Source: Spinacia oleracea (Eukaryota; Streptophyta; Magnoliopsida; Caryophyllales; Amaranthaceae). From it: a DNA stretch of 64,000 bases. The translations under genes and the position numbers were made by a program. The stretch is from NCBI RefSeq assembly GCF_020520425.1, contig NC_079488.1, positions 10,455,747-10,519,746 on the forward strand. Reading direction: 5' to 3'. Positions 31,850 to 43,003 of this stretch are shown in pieces (the stretch's first letter is position 1; the number at the start of each line of letters is the position of its first letter). The notes under the pieces were generated by a model. That model saw only the letters and a program-made list of their open reading frames with translations, did no database searches and was not told where the DNA came from.

Positions 31850-34370
31850 TGAAATAACTTATTTTAGACAAGATATGAGTATATGACCTATATTGACCGA
31901 ATCAGCCCTAAATGTGCAAACTAGGTGGATTTAAGTTTATTAGTTGAAAGTTGGGAGCGAAATAAGCCATTTTAGTCAAACTATGACCTATAATTAACAA
32001 ACTAGTCTTAAATGTGCACAACTTGACCAAAGTAGGTAGGAATCACTCTTAGAAACATTAAATAAGTCTAATGAACATGTAAAGGGTTTAACATACTTAT
32101 TTCGGTTCATTAGTTGAACGTTGGAAGCGAAATAAGCAATTTTAGTCAAAATCTGACCTATAATGATAAAACGAGTCTTAAATGTGCATAACTTGACCAT
32201 ATTGGGTGATAATGAGTCTTTGAAGCATAAAACTGAGTGTATTAAAGACGGAAAGGCTTTAAAATACTTATTTAAGTTCATTAGTTAAGTGTTGGGACTG
32301 AAATAAGCCATTTTAGACAAAATTTGACCTATAATGATCATACGAGTCTTATATGTGCATAACTTGACCAAAGTGGGTGATAATGAGTATTTCAAATATA
32401 AATCTAAGTGTATTAAACATGTAAAAGGTTTAAAATACTTATTTAAGTTCATTAGTTGCAAATTGAGAGAGAAACAAGTCATTTTAGTCAAAATGTGACA
32501 TATGAGTATCAAACTAGTTTTTAATGTGGATAACTTGAATAAAATGGGTGATAATGAATCTTTTAAACATAAAACTAAGTGTATTAAACATAAAAAAGCT
32601 TTAAAATACTTATTTAAGTTCATTCGTTGAAAGTTGGGATCGAAATAAGCCATTTTAGTCAAAATGTGACCTCTAATGATCAAACGAGCATTAAATGTAC
32701 ATAACTTCACCAAAGTAGGTGATAATGAGTCTTTGAAACATTAAAATAAGTATATTAAACATGTAAAGGGTTTAAAATACTCATTTAGGTTCCTTAGTTG
32801 TAAGTTGGGACCGAAATAAGTCATTTTAGTAAAAATGTGGCCTATAATGATCAAACGAGTCTTATATGTGCATAACTTGACCAAAGTGGGTGATAATGAG
32901 TCTTTCGGACATAAAGGAAAGTGTATTAAACATGTAAAGGGTTTAAAATACTCATTTAAGTTCATTAGTTGAATGTTGGGACTGATATAAGCCCTTTTAG
33001 TCGAAATTTGACCTATAATAATCAAACGAGTCTTAAATGTGCATAATTTGACCATAATGGGTGATAATGAGTCATTGAAACATAAAACTAAGTGTTTTAA
33101 ACATGGAAAAACTTTAAAATACTCATTTAAGTTCGTTAGTTGAAAGTTGGGACCGAAATTAGCCATTTTAGTCAAAATGTGACCAATAATGAACTAACGA
33201 GGCTTAAATGTGCATAACTTCACCAAAATGGGTGAGAATAAGTCTTTGAAACATAAAACTAAGTGTATTAAACATGGAAAGACTTTAAAATACTCATTTA
33301 AGTTCATTAGTTGAAAGTTGAGGCCGAAATTAGCCATTTTAGTCAAAATGTGACCGATAATGAACTAACGAGGCTTAAATGTGCATAATTTCACCAAAAT
33401 GGGTGAGAATGAGTCTTTGAAACATAAAATTAAGTGTATAAAACATGGAAATACTTTAAAATACTCATTTAAGATCATTAGTTGAAAGTTGGGGCCAAAA
33501 TAAGTCATTTTAGTCAAAATGTGACCAATAATGTATTAACGAGGCTTAAATGTATATAACATCACCAAAATGGGTGAGAATGAGTCTTTTAAACATAAAA
33601 CTAAGTGTATAAAACATGGAAATACTTTAAAATACTCATTTAAGTTCATTAGTTGAAAGCGGGGACCGAAATCAGCCATTTTAGTCAAAATGTGACTGAA
33701 CGAGACTTAAATGTGCATAACTTTACCAAAAGGGTGAGAATGAGCCTTTGAAACATAAAAACAAGTGTATCAAACATTGAAAGACTTTAAAATACTCATT
33801 TAAGTTCATTAGATGAAAGTTGGGACCGAAATTAGCCATTTTATTTAAAATGTGACTGATAATGAACTAACGAGACTTAAATGTGCATAACTTCACCAAA
33901 AGGGTGAGAATGAGTCTTTGAAACATAAAATTAAGTGTATCAAACATAGAAAGACTTTAAAATACGCATTTAAGATCATTAGTTGAAAGTTGGGGCCAAA
34001 ATAAGCCATTTTAGTCAAAATGTGACCGATAATGTATTAACGAGGCTTAAATGTGTATAACATCACCAAAATGGGTGAGAATTAGTTTTTTAAACATAAA
34101 ACTAAGTGTACAAAACATGGAAATATTTTAAAATACTCATTTAAGTTCATTAGTTGAAAGCGGGGACCGAAATTAGCCATTTTAGTCAAAATGTGACCGA
34201 TAATGAACTAATGAGACTTTAATGTGCATAACTTCACCAAAATGGGTGAGAATGAGTCTTTGAAACATAAAAACTAAGTGTATTAAACATGGAAGGACTT
34301 TAAAATACTCATTAAAGTTCACTAGATGAAAGTTGGTACCGAAATTAACCAATTTTATTATTATACGGTT
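31850..34370. repeat. Tandem array of about 15 units of 171 bp
   Basis: The ACTTGACC/ACTTCACC word recurs at 32021, 32191, 32362, 32533, 32704, 32875, 33046, 33217, 33388, 33559, 33720, 33890, 34060 and 34231. Ten of these 13 steps are 170-171 with no change, one is 161, the rest 170. Landmarks per unit: GAGTCTTTGAAACATAAA, TTTAAAATACTCATTTAAG, GCCATTTTAGTCAAAATGTG. Units are diverged but collinear. Because 171 is 57 codons, minus-strand frames stay open over 31994-32281, 32285-32713 and 32741-33175. Confidence 0.95.
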
Positions 34371-34487
34371 CATTATTTCTTTGTTATGAACAATTTAAGT
34401 CTTAATTTATTGTACGATTCAATATTTATAATATAACTAAAGTGTATATATATATATATATTTTGATGGTCGATCTTTTTAAGGTAT

Positions 34488-34579
34488 TCAATAATCCGAG
34501 GGAGCGGCATTTCACCTTTGAGGAGATAGATGAAGTTCGAGAAATGTTGGCAAACTTCATTACCAGTGATTGTCTTTGA
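34488..34579 (+). pseudogene. Possible terminal exon inside the CACTA element
   Basis: After TTTTTAAG the frame reads VFNNPRERHFTFEEIDE then VREMLANFITSDCL and a TGA at about 34577. It is charged and non-repetitive, unlike its A/T-rich flanks, and ends like a C-terminus. The family is not recognised; a piece of the element's own lost gene is as likely as a captured host gene. Confidence 0.4.
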
Positions 34580-34787
34580 TATTTTCTTGTACTGAATCTT
34601 AAATTATGGATGCTAGTTTTTCATATGATTGTAATGTAATCGACTTTTATATTCACAATTATATACTATTTAATTTAATTATCTATATAATTGGATACTT
34701 TTTATGTGACGTATGGAGGTTAATCAGTGCCGTGGTCCAATTGTAATATGTAGCAGGAAAATCGGTTATATAACAAATCTAGATCAA

Positions 34788-35170
34788 GTGCGGCTCATTT
34801 ATAGGCCAAGTGCGGCTCATTTATAAGCCAAGTGCGACTCTTTTATATATCAAGTGCGGCTCATATTTATGCTTGTGTCGCCCATTTCTATGTCAAGTGC
34901 GGGCTCATTTTCAAATTTGGCAGCACCAAATATTTCAAGTGCGGGCTCATTTTCAAAATTGGCAGCACCAAATATGTCAAGTGCGGGCTCATATTCAAAA
35001 ATTGGCAGCACAAAATATGTCAAGTGCGGGCTCATTTTCCAAATTGGCAGCACTTGAAACATCAAGTGCTGCCAATATTTTGGCAGCACTTGAGAAACAT
35101 CAAGTGCGGGCAGGCCATGTGCTGCACATGTAAAAGCCCGCACAAAACCCCTTAAAATGAGCCCGCACTT
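34788..35170. repeat. CACTA subterminal repeats, right end
   Basis: About ten copies of CAAGTGCGGGCTCATTT, alternating with AATTGGCAGCAC. The stretch CAAGTGCTGCCAATATTTTGGCAGCACTTG near 35062 is a full hairpin. Binding of such repeats by TnpA-type proteins is known in En/Spm. Confidence 0.9.
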
Positions 35171-35192
35171 GAGGTTTTTTCCTCTAGTGGAT

Positions 35193-35858
35193 GTGAAATG
35201 TCTAATGCTTGCAACCATGAGTGCAGATCTACAGAAAACGTTCATCAACTCATATGCTTTCACGATCATCAGTGAGTTAAAGAACATGTTCCAAGATCTG
35301 GCTCGGGTCGAAAGATTCGAGACTCATAGGAAAATTCTTGAGACCAAACTTAAGAAAGGCGAGCCCGTAAGTCCACATGTTCTCAAAATGATTGGACTCA
35401 TTGAGAATATGAGTCGGCTGGATCAGCAGTTCTCTCACGAAATGGCTGTAGACACTATCCTCCATTCTCTTCATAACGGGTATGATCAGTTCAAGCTGAA
35501 CTACAGTATGAATAGTCTGGACAAAACGCTGACTGAGCTTCACGGTATGCTGAAGACCGCTGAAAAGACGCTCAAAAGTGATAAGCAAGATGTGTTTATG
35601 GTGCGTGGGGGCAAGTTCAAGAAATCTAGAAAGAAGAGGAATGCTAAGAAATGTGGCAAGAAGGCCAGCCCAACTAAGAAAACTGGCGCCAAGTATGAAA
35701 AGAGGAAGGTCAGTCAACCCACTTCTGAATCCGAATGCTTCTATTTGCAAGAAGAAGTGGCATTGGAAGAGAGATTGCTTGAAGATAAAGGAAGATCAGA
35801 AAAACGGAACAGTCGTTCCATCTTCAGGTATTTTCGTTATAGACTGTATACTTGCTAA
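35193..35858 (+). pseudogene. Copia gag, main part after the CACTA insertion
   Basis: Frame resumes with DVKCLMLATMSADLQKTF and runs through the copia gag domain (UBN2-type; landmarks LKMIGLIENMSRLDQQF, LNYSMNSLDKTLTELHGML, KTAEKTLK). A basic linker and the zinc knuckle follow (about 35735-35790). A frameshift inside the knuckle moves the reading to another frame, in which CKKKWHWKRDCLK continues. Gag forms the virus-like particle. The CACTA element splits it, so no intact gag can be made. Confidence 0.88.
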
Positions 35859-35859
35859 T

Positions 35860-36294
35860 TCAACTTCTTGGGTATTAGATACAGGTTGTGGCTCACACTT
35901 ATGTTCCAATCCACAGGGACTAAGAAGAAGTAGAAGGCTAAGCAAGGGTGAAGTCGACCTACGAGTGGGAAATGGAGCACGAATTGCTGCATTAGCTGTA
36001 GGAACTTATTATTTGTCGTTGCCCTCTAGGCTAGTATTGGAACTGGAAGAGTCTTTCCATGTTCCAAGTCTTACTAAAAACATCATTGCTGTTTCTTGCT
36101 TAGATGCTAAGGGATTTTCCTTTTTAATAAAAGACAATAGTTGTTCGTTTTATTTTAAAGAGATGTTTTATGGATCTGCTAGATTAGTCAATGGACTTTA
36201 TTTATTAGATCACGACAAACAAGTTTATAACATAAATACCAAAAAGGCCAAAAGGATGATTCAGATCTCACCTATCTGTGGCATTGTCGATTAG
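35860..36294 (+). pseudogene. Copia protease and start of pol
   Basis: The frame downstream of the knuckle reads STSWVLDTGCGSHLCSN, the D-T-G aspartic protease active site of copia elements. Then come LPSRLVLELEESFHVPSLTK and NIIAVSCLDAKG, the usual C-terminal part of the protease. A single-base deletion near 36255, relative to the second copy of this segment, shifts the frame just before the integrase zinc-binding region. Confidence 0.85.
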
Positions 36295-37547
36295 GCCATA
36301 TTAACTTGAAACGCATGGAAAGACTTCAAAAGGAAGGAATTCTAGAACCATTTGACTTAGAGGATTATGGTAAGTGCGAATCATGTTTACTTGGCAAAAT
36401 GACAAAGCAACCTTTCTCTAAAGTTGGAGAAAGAGCAACTGAACTATTGGGTTTAATCCATACAGATGTATGTGGACCAATGAGTACAAATGCTAGGGGT
36501 GGTTTCAGCTACTTTATCACTTTCACTGATGACTTCAGTAGATATGGTTATGTCTACCTAATGAAGCATAAGTCTGAATCCTTTGACAAATTCAAGGAAT
36601 TTCAGAGTGAAGTAGAGAATCAATTAGGCAAGAAGATTAAAGCACTGCGGTCTGATAGAGGCGGTGAATATCTGAGCTATGAATTTGATGACCATCTGAA
36701 AGAATGTGGAATTCTATCAGAATTGACTCCTCCTAGAACACCACAATGGAACGGTGTGTCGGAACGGAGGAACAGAACCTTGCTAGACATGGTTAGGTCA
36801 ATGATGGGTCAGGCCGAACTTCCAATAGAATTTTGGGGACATACACTAAATACAGCTGCACTCACTATCAATAGAGCTCCGTCTAAAGCTGTTGAAAAGA
36901 CTCCATATGAGTTATGGTTTGGAAAGCCTCCAAATGTGTCTTTTCTTAAGATTTGGGGATGTGAAGTATACGTCAAACGATTAATTTCAGACAAACTTCA
37001 TCCAAAATCTGACAAATGTATCCTTGTGGGCTATCCAAAGGAAACAAAGGGGTATTACTTCTACAATACATCTGAGAACAAGGTGTTTGTTGCTCGAGAT
37101 GGTATCTTTTTGGAAAAGAATCACATTTCCAAAATGACAAGTGGGAGAAAAGTAGACCTCGAAGAAATTCGAGTCGAACAACAAACTCTAGAGAATGCTC
37201 AACATGACATTCAAGATGAAACTCAAAGATCTTTAGAAGTATCTGGTGAGGATCATGGTCAATCTAGAGATGTAACCCCGCGTAGATCGCAGAGATATAG
37301 ATCTCAACCGGAAAGGTACTTAGGTATTTTGACGAACGAGAGCTATGACGTTCTATTACTTGAAATTGATGAACCTGCGACTTACAAACAAGCTATGACG
37401 AGCCCTAACTCCAAGCAATGGCAAGAAGCCATGCAATCTGAATTAGACTCCATGTCAGATTACCAAGTATGGGATTTGGTCGATTTGCCAGATGGCTACC
37501 AAGCCATGGGAAGCAAATGGGTTTTCAAACTGAAAAAGGACAAGGAT
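36001..37547 (+). repeat. Pol direct duplication, copy 1 (1,547 bp)
   Basis: From GGAACTTATTATTTG at 36001 to the junction at 37547/37548 this stretch is repeated at 37548-39095. Copy 2 is one base longer (the indel near 36255/37800). The junction word GGAACTT occurs at the start of both copies, and a similar GGGAAACTT follows the second, so short homology may have guided the event. Differences by eye are about 3%. Confidence 0.95.
36306..37547 (+). CDS. Copia integrase, first copy, in one frame with the second
   Basis: Part of an open frame of 989 codons (36306-39275). This copy starts inside the GAG-pre-integrase region (KRMERLQKEGILEPF, CESCLLGK). The integrase core then has its D, D and E in HTDVCGPM, RSDRGGEYLS and NGVSERRNR. 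The C-terminal part has YELWFGKPPNVSFLKIWGC and GYPKETKGYY. It ends in the first bases of reverse transcriptase (SKWVFKLKKDKDG), where the duplication junction joins it back to protease sequence. Integrase inserts the cDNA into the host genome. The upstream frameshift separates it from gag-protease. Confidence 0.85.
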
Positions 37548-39060
37548 GGAACTTATTATTTGTCGTTGCCCTCTAGGCTAGTATTGGAACTGGAAGAGTC
37601 TTTCCATGTTCCAAGTCTTACTAAAAACATCATTGCTGTTTCTTGCTTAGATGCTAAGGGATTTTCCTTTTTAATAAAAGACAATAGTTGTTCGTTTTAT
37701 TTTAAAGAGATGTTTTATGGATCTGCTAGATTAGTCAATGGACTTTATTTATTAGATCACGACAAACAAGCTTATAACATAAATACCAAAAAGGCAAAAA
37801 AGGATGATTCAGATCTCATCTATCTGTGGCATTGTCGATTAGGCCATATTAACCTGAAACGCATGGAAAGACTTCAAAAGGAAGGAATTCTAGAACCATT
37901 TAACTTAGAGGATTATGGTAAGTGCGAATCATGTTTACTTGGCAAAATGATAAAGCAACCTTTCTCTAAAGTTGGAGAAAGAGCAACTGAACTATTGGGT
38001 TTAATCCATACAGATGTATGTGGACCAATGAGTACAAATGCTAGGGGTGGTTTCAGCTACTTTATCACTTTCACTGATGACTTCAGTAGATATGGTTATG
38101 TCTACCTATTGAAGTATAAGACTGAATCCTTTGACAAATTCAAGGAATTTCAGAGTGAAGTAGAGAATCAATTAGGCAAGAAGATTAAGGCACTGCGGTC
38201 TGATAGAGGCGGTGAATATCTGAGCTATGATATTGATGACCATCTGAAAGAATGTGGAATTCTATCAGAATTGACTCCTCCTGGAACACCACAATGGAAC
38301 GGTGTGTCGGAACGGAGGAACAGAACCATACTAGACATGGTTATATCAATGATGGGTCAGGCCGAACTTCCAATAGAATTTTGGGGACATGCACTAAATA
38401 CAGCTGCACTCACTATTAATAGAGCTCCGTCTAAAGTTGTTGAAAAGACTCCATATGAGTTATGGTTTGGAAAGCCTCCAAATGTGTCTTTTCTTAAGAT
38501 TTGGGGATGTGAAGTATACGTCAAACGATTAATTTCAGACAAACTTCACCCAAAATCTGACAAATGTATCCATGTGGGCTATCCAAAGGAAACAAAGGGG
38601 TATTACTTCTACAATACATCTGAGAACAAGGTGTTTTTTGCACGAGATGATATCTTTTTGGAAAAGAATCACATTTCCAAAATGACAAGTGGGAGAAAAC
38701 TAGACCTCGAAGAAATTCGAGTCGAACAAAAAAATCTAGAGAATGCTCAAATCGACAATCAGGATGAAACTCAGAGATCTTTAGAAGTATCTGGTGAGAG
38801 TCATGGACAATCTAGAAATGTAACCACGCGTAGATCGCAGAGATATAGATCTCAACCGGAAAGGTACTTAGGTATTTTGACGAACGAGAGCTATGACGTT
38901 TTATTACTTGAAAGTGATGAACCTGCGACTTACAAACAAGCTATGACGAGCCCTAGCTCCAAGCAATGGCATGAAGCCATGCAATCTGAATTAGACTCCA
39001 TGTCTGAAAACCAAGTATGGGATTTGGTCGATTTGTCAGATGGCTACCAAGCCATTGGAA
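37548..39060 (+). CDS. Copia protease tail and integrase, second copy
   Basis: Continuation of the 989-codon frame. It repeats the protease tail (LPSRLVLELEESFHVPSLT), then the complete GAG-pre-integrase region with its His-His-Cys-Cys pattern (WHCRLGHINL, CESCLLGK), which copy 1 has out of frame. The integrase core has the same D, D, E landmarks (HTDVCGPM, RSDRGGEYLS, NGVSERRNR), and the C-terminal part leads into reverse transcriptase. It differs from copy 1 at about 30 residues by eye, none of them the catalytic acids. Confidence 0.87.
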
Positions 39061-39095
39061 GCAAATGGGTTTTCAAACTGAAAAAGGACAAGGAT
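37548..39095 (+). repeat. Pol direct duplication, copy 2 (1,548 bp, 516 codons)
   Basis: Tandem copy of 36001-37547. Its length is a multiple of three, so reading continues through the junction in frame from integrase copy 1 into protease-tail sequence and integrase copy 2. Confidence 0.95.
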
Positions 39096-40198
39096 GGGAA
39101 ACTTGAAGTTTTCAAAGCTAAATTGGTTGCAAAAGGTTACAGGCAAGTCCGCGGTGTGGATTACGATGAAACCTTTTCACCAGTTGCAATGCTAAAGTCT
39201 ATTCGGATAATGTTAGCAATCGCTGCATATTACGATTACGAATATGGCAGATGGATGTCAAAACCGCTTTCTTAAACGGCATTTTAACAGAAACTGTGTT
39301 TATGACACAGCCTGAGGGTTTTGAGGATCCAAAGAATGCTAAAAAGGTATGCAAGCTAAATAAATCAATCTACGGATTAAAGCAGGCATCTAGGAGCTGG
39401 AATATACGTTTTGATGAAGCAGTCAGTGACTTTGGTTTCATCAAGAACGCAGACGAATCTTGTGTATACAAGAAGGTCAGTGGGAGCAAAATTGCTTTTC
39501 TAGTATTATATGTCGACGACATATTACTTATCGGAAATGACATTCCTATGCTGAACTCTGTCAAGATTTGGCTTGGGAAATGTTTTTCGATGAAGGATCT
39601 AGGAGAAGCACAGTACATATTGGGCATCAAGATTTACAGAGATAGATCTAAAAGGATGGTTGGACTTAGTCAAAGCACTTATATCAATAAGGTGCTTGAG
39701 AGGTTCAAGATGGCAGACTCCAAGCGAGGCTACCTACCCATATCTCATGGAATGACTCTAAGCAAGACTCAGTGCCCAAAAACACTTGATGAGAGTAGAA
39801 GAATGAGTGGGATTCCATATGCATCATTGATTGGTTCAATAATGTATGCTATGATATGTACACGCCCGGATGTTGCGTACGCACTCAGTGCTACGAGCAG
39901 ATACCAGTCAGACCTAGGAGAGGCATATTGGACTGCTGCCAAGAATATTCTGAAGTACCTGAAAAGGCACAAAGATGACTTCCTGGTCTATGGTGGAGAT
40001 GATGAATTAATTGTTAAAGGGTATACGGACGCAAGTTTCCAAACCGACAAAGATGATTTCAGATCACAGTGTGGGTTTGTCTTCTGCCTCAACGGAGGTG
40101 CAGTGACCTGGAAAAGTGATAAGCAAAGCACCATTGCGGATTCTACAACTGAAGCGGAGTACATTGCTGCACATGAAGCAGCAAAGGAAGCTATATAG
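39061..40198 (+). pseudogene. Copia reverse transcriptase and RNase H, broken
   Basis: Starts SKWVFKLKKDKDGKLE and KLVAKGYRQVRGVDYDETFSP. A frameshift near 39245 moves reading to the frame from 39251 (MDVKTAFLNG). The catalytic YVDD is at 39509-39520, with LVLYVDDILLIG around it. Then come TRPDVAYAL and the RNase H domain (GYTDASFQTD, AVTWKSDKQSTIADSTTEAEY). A TAG at 40196-40198 truncates RNase H. The enzyme copies element RNA to DNA; this copy cannot make it whole. Confidence 0.9.
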
Positions 40199-40436
40199 CT
40201 AAGGAAGTTCATAGGTGAACTTGGTGTAGTCCCCTCCATTAAAGGACCAATAGCCCTATATTGTGATAATAACGGAGCTATTGCACAGGCAAAGGAGCCT
40301 AAACACCACCAAAGAGTCAAGCATACTTCGTAGATTTCACCTTCTACGAGAGTTCGTTGAAAGAAAAGAAGTCGAGATAAGCAAGATTGGAACTGAAGAC
40401 AACATATCAGATCCATTGACTAAACCTCTACCTTAG
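40199..40436 (+). pseudogene. Copia RNase H C-terminal remainder
   Basis: Sequence after the TAG still matches the usual copia pol end (CDNNGAIAQAKEPKHHQ in frame, then a stop-containing stretch, and DNISDPLTKPLP near 40400-40435, the typical last block). Confidence 0.75.
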
Positions 40437-41342
40437 GCGAAGCACAACTCGCACACTGCAGCTATGGGATCAAGCATATTGGAGAATGGCTTTGATGTCC
40501 TTGTTTAATGTTTTAAAGTTTTAGAGTTTAATACTTTATAAAATATTATTGGTTAATCATTCACAATAAATGAATAGAATTCATTTTTCCATTTAAATTG
40601 TGGTTTATTAAATGATGAGTCCCTTAAATTTGACGATATATTCAAGATAGACTGTCAGAACCAGTCATGTGACTAAGAAATGTCTATCAAGTGAACTTGA
40701 ATGTGAAAAGTTGAAAATGGTCCCTGGTCGGAGTTTTCTATAAAGATGGACGCATAGAAAACGTTAGACGACTAGAATGCAAGATGACTAGTAGTTCTGT
40801 TTCTTGAACTATGTGGACATGGCAATGTCGTAATCATTTGCATAGATACTTACTTTGGGAAGACTAGTATCGGACAGACCTATGAAACTTTACTGTAAGA
40901 GATGAAAATCTGTCATAAGTAAGTTTCATTAAAATTATTAGACACTAAATCCTCAATACCTGAGTGATTTGAGATTACTTGTTTGAGAACTGGTTACTTT
41001 GACGTTGACCAACCGTCGCACCGTAAAAGGGGCTATAAAGACAACACTCAGGTAATCACCTATCAAACGAAGTCTAATCTCAAGATCGCAAGATTGGGAT
41101 TGTCCTCCCATAAATCGGGATGAGATGCTTAAAAGTTGTACAAGGCCACTTGGAGAGCTAGAAAATGTAAAATGCATGGCCGTGCTCAGATGAATCATAG
41201 GTTATAATTATCGTTTTTTTGATCAGTTGAACTCTGAAACCGAGAAACACCTCTAGACGTAATAAGGATGACAACTCTTACCTTATGTTCAAGAGCAAGC
41301 ATCGAGCGACAAAGGAATTAGGAAATGCACACTTGTCCCTAA
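40437..41342 (+). other. 3' untranslated region of the copia element
   Basis: Non-coding. It matches the reverse complement of 52573-53290 in the second copia element. No gene. Confidence 0.75.
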
Positions 41343-41357
41343 GGACAAGTGGGAGTT
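41343..41357 (+). other. Polypurine tract of the copia element
   Basis: GGACAAGTGGGAGTT directly before the 3' LTR. The second copia element has GGACAAGTGGGAGAC in the same place. Confidence 0.8.
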
Positions 41358-42755
41358 TGAAGGAAATAATGCCCTTGGTCCAAGTATGCATTTAATGTTA
41401 AGTCTAATAAATGCGGTTCAGTATTAATTAACAAGTTAATAATTCAGTGAGATCAAGTGAGCTGAATGCCTAGCTAGAAGCCGCTTCACTTCAAGTGGAA
41501 TTAATTATATTAATCCACAGCTTACTCTTGACTGAACCCGCAGGGTCACACAAATAGTACGTAAACGGATCAAGTATTTAATGTAATTAAATACTCCATC
41601 TATGGATATTCGGAATCGACGGATCTTGGTTTCAGTGGGAGCTGAGATCGTCAAAGGCAAGAAATGAATACTCCGGAAATGATGATATTGCCGGAAACGG
41701 AAATATGGATCGTATCGGAAATATAAATATTATCCAAGTCGTAGATGTTGCCGGAAACGGAAACATGGTACGTATCGGAAAATATTATTGGAAATGGAAA
41801 TATTGCCGGAATCGGAAATATTGCCGGACACAGAAATATTGTCAGAATCGGAAATATTATCGAAATCGGAAAATAATTCCGGAAACGGAAATTCTAAATA
41901 TTTGTTCGTAACGGAAATTAATTCCGGAATCGGAAATATTAAATATTGTGCGTATCAGAAATGAATTCCGGAATCGGGAATTTAATCGGAAGCGCGTCGT
42001 ACGAATTAGCATCGGACGAGACTTGCTAGACGAAGGCCCATCACGAAGCCAGGCCTACGCCCAGCAAGCCGAACGCCCAAACACACGCTGCCAAGCCACT
42101 CCAGGCCCAGCGCAAGGCCAGGCCCTGCAATGGCCTTGGCGCGCGCGCGCGGGCTGATGCTCGTGGGCTGCGAGCAGCGCCAGCTCGTGTGGGCCGCAAG
42201 ACCTGCGCGGGTTTGTGCGATGCTCGTGCTCGTGCAACGTTTGTGTTTCAATACAAATCCTAAAGCTAATGGAATTTGTTCTATGATTAAATCCTAATCC
42301 TAATAGAGATAGAATTTTTTTAATAGAGTTTTAATAAGATTCTAATTAAATAAATTAGTATCCTAATAGGATTCCAAGTCCTTTTCCATAACTCTATAAA
42401 TAGGTGCCTAGGGTCACATATTTACATCGAGAATTGAAGTATTCAAAGGTAAGATTTTCAAGCAAAAATCAGCCACAAACACTAGCCCTATTAGCCGAAA
42501 TTTATAGTACCTTAAGGGCGATTCTAGTTGGTCAATCTTAAGGCGGATCTGGACGTGCTGTGGACTATCTACGGAGGGACGACACTTGGAGTTCTAAAGA
42601 CTTGTTCTTGTTCGGTTCGGGCGCAGCTAGGGAGGGCACGCTACAAAGTGTATGCATCTGAATTATGCTAAATGATTATGTGTAAATAATATGTTTCCTG
42701 GCTTTATGGTTTTTCCGCATGATTTATGTTTATTCATATGTATCATAACCTAACA
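41358..42755 (+). repeat. 3' LTR of the complete copia element
   Basis: 1,398 bp, TGAAGGAAAT...CATAACCTAACA. The CCGGAA tract lies at about 41660-41985 and the GC-rich block at 42030-42240, with TATAAATAG at 42395-42403. Confidence 0.95.
42395..42403 (+). promoter_or_regulatory. TATA-like box in copia LTR
   Basis: TATAAATAG, preceded by CCATAACTC. The 5' LTR copy at 24514-24522 is TATAAACAG, one transition away. Confidence 0.5.
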
Positions 42756-42760
42756 GTTTG

Positions 42761-43003
42761 GTACCACATGAGAAAATTAATGCAACTACTCTTCTTCTAC
42801 GAAACTATGTTGTTTGGTACTAAATGATAATGCAAACTATTATTATATTGTGAGTATAGTTGTATAGAATTTCAAATCTCTATCAATTATAGAACAAGAC
42901 TTCCTCATCACATTTACCGTATGCCCTCATTTCTGAGTTTTTCCCCTAACTCTTCTTCGCCCTTTCTTGTTTTCTATACTTTTTCCGTTCTTTATTAATC
43001 GTA
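42761..43003. other. Unassigned sequence between elements
   Basis: With 23460-23476 this is the target of the copia insertion and the flank of the Athila-like LTR. It contains a direct repeat of about 60 bp with the words AACTATGTTGTTTGGTAC (rejoined across the copia insertion, and at 42804). No gene, no further element recognised. Confidence 0.5.

Larger units (their letters stand above)
27714..35189 (+). mobile_element. Non-autonomous CACTA (En/Spm-type) element inserted in copia gag
   Basis: Terminal inverted repeat CACTAGAGGAAAAA at 27714 and its complement ending 35189, with the 3-bp duplication GAT at 27711-27713 and 35190-35192, as known for CACTA elements. Subterminal repeats (CAAGTGCGGGCTCATTTT and GGCAGCACTTGA) occur at both ends. 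No transposase is recognisable in its 7,476 bp. It contains exon-like pieces and a 171-bp tandem array. Strand is arbitrary. Confidence 0.93.
23477..42755 (+). mobile_element. Complete Ty1/copia element with a nested CACTA element
   Basis: LTRs 23477-24874 and 41358-42755 are both 1,398 bp and differ at about 3% of sites by hand count. Target duplication GTTTG is at 23472-23476 and 42756-42760. An initiator-Met PBS follows the 5' LTR, and a PPT precedes the 3' LTR. Without the CACTA insert it is about 11.8 kb. Pol order (protease, integrase, reverse transcriptase, RNase H) is that of copia. The gag resembles the Tork/Angela group from memory. It carries several nonsense and frameshift lesions, so it is defective. 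Confidence 0.93.

Noticed and set aside
32285..33175. Two minus-strand frames of about 140 codons as a repeat-protein gene
   Set aside because: The openness follows from a unit length divisible by three; there is no start context, and later units with indels lose the frame. Kept only as a finding to test.
31850..34370. Centromere satellite because of the 171-bp period
   Set aside because: The array is short, diverged and contained inside a CACTA element with clear ends; period alone is not evidence of centromere identity.
36306..39275. Treating the 989-codon frame as a new fused protein of unknown function
   Set aside because: All of it is explained by duplicated copia integrase, protease tail and the start of reverse transcriptase.
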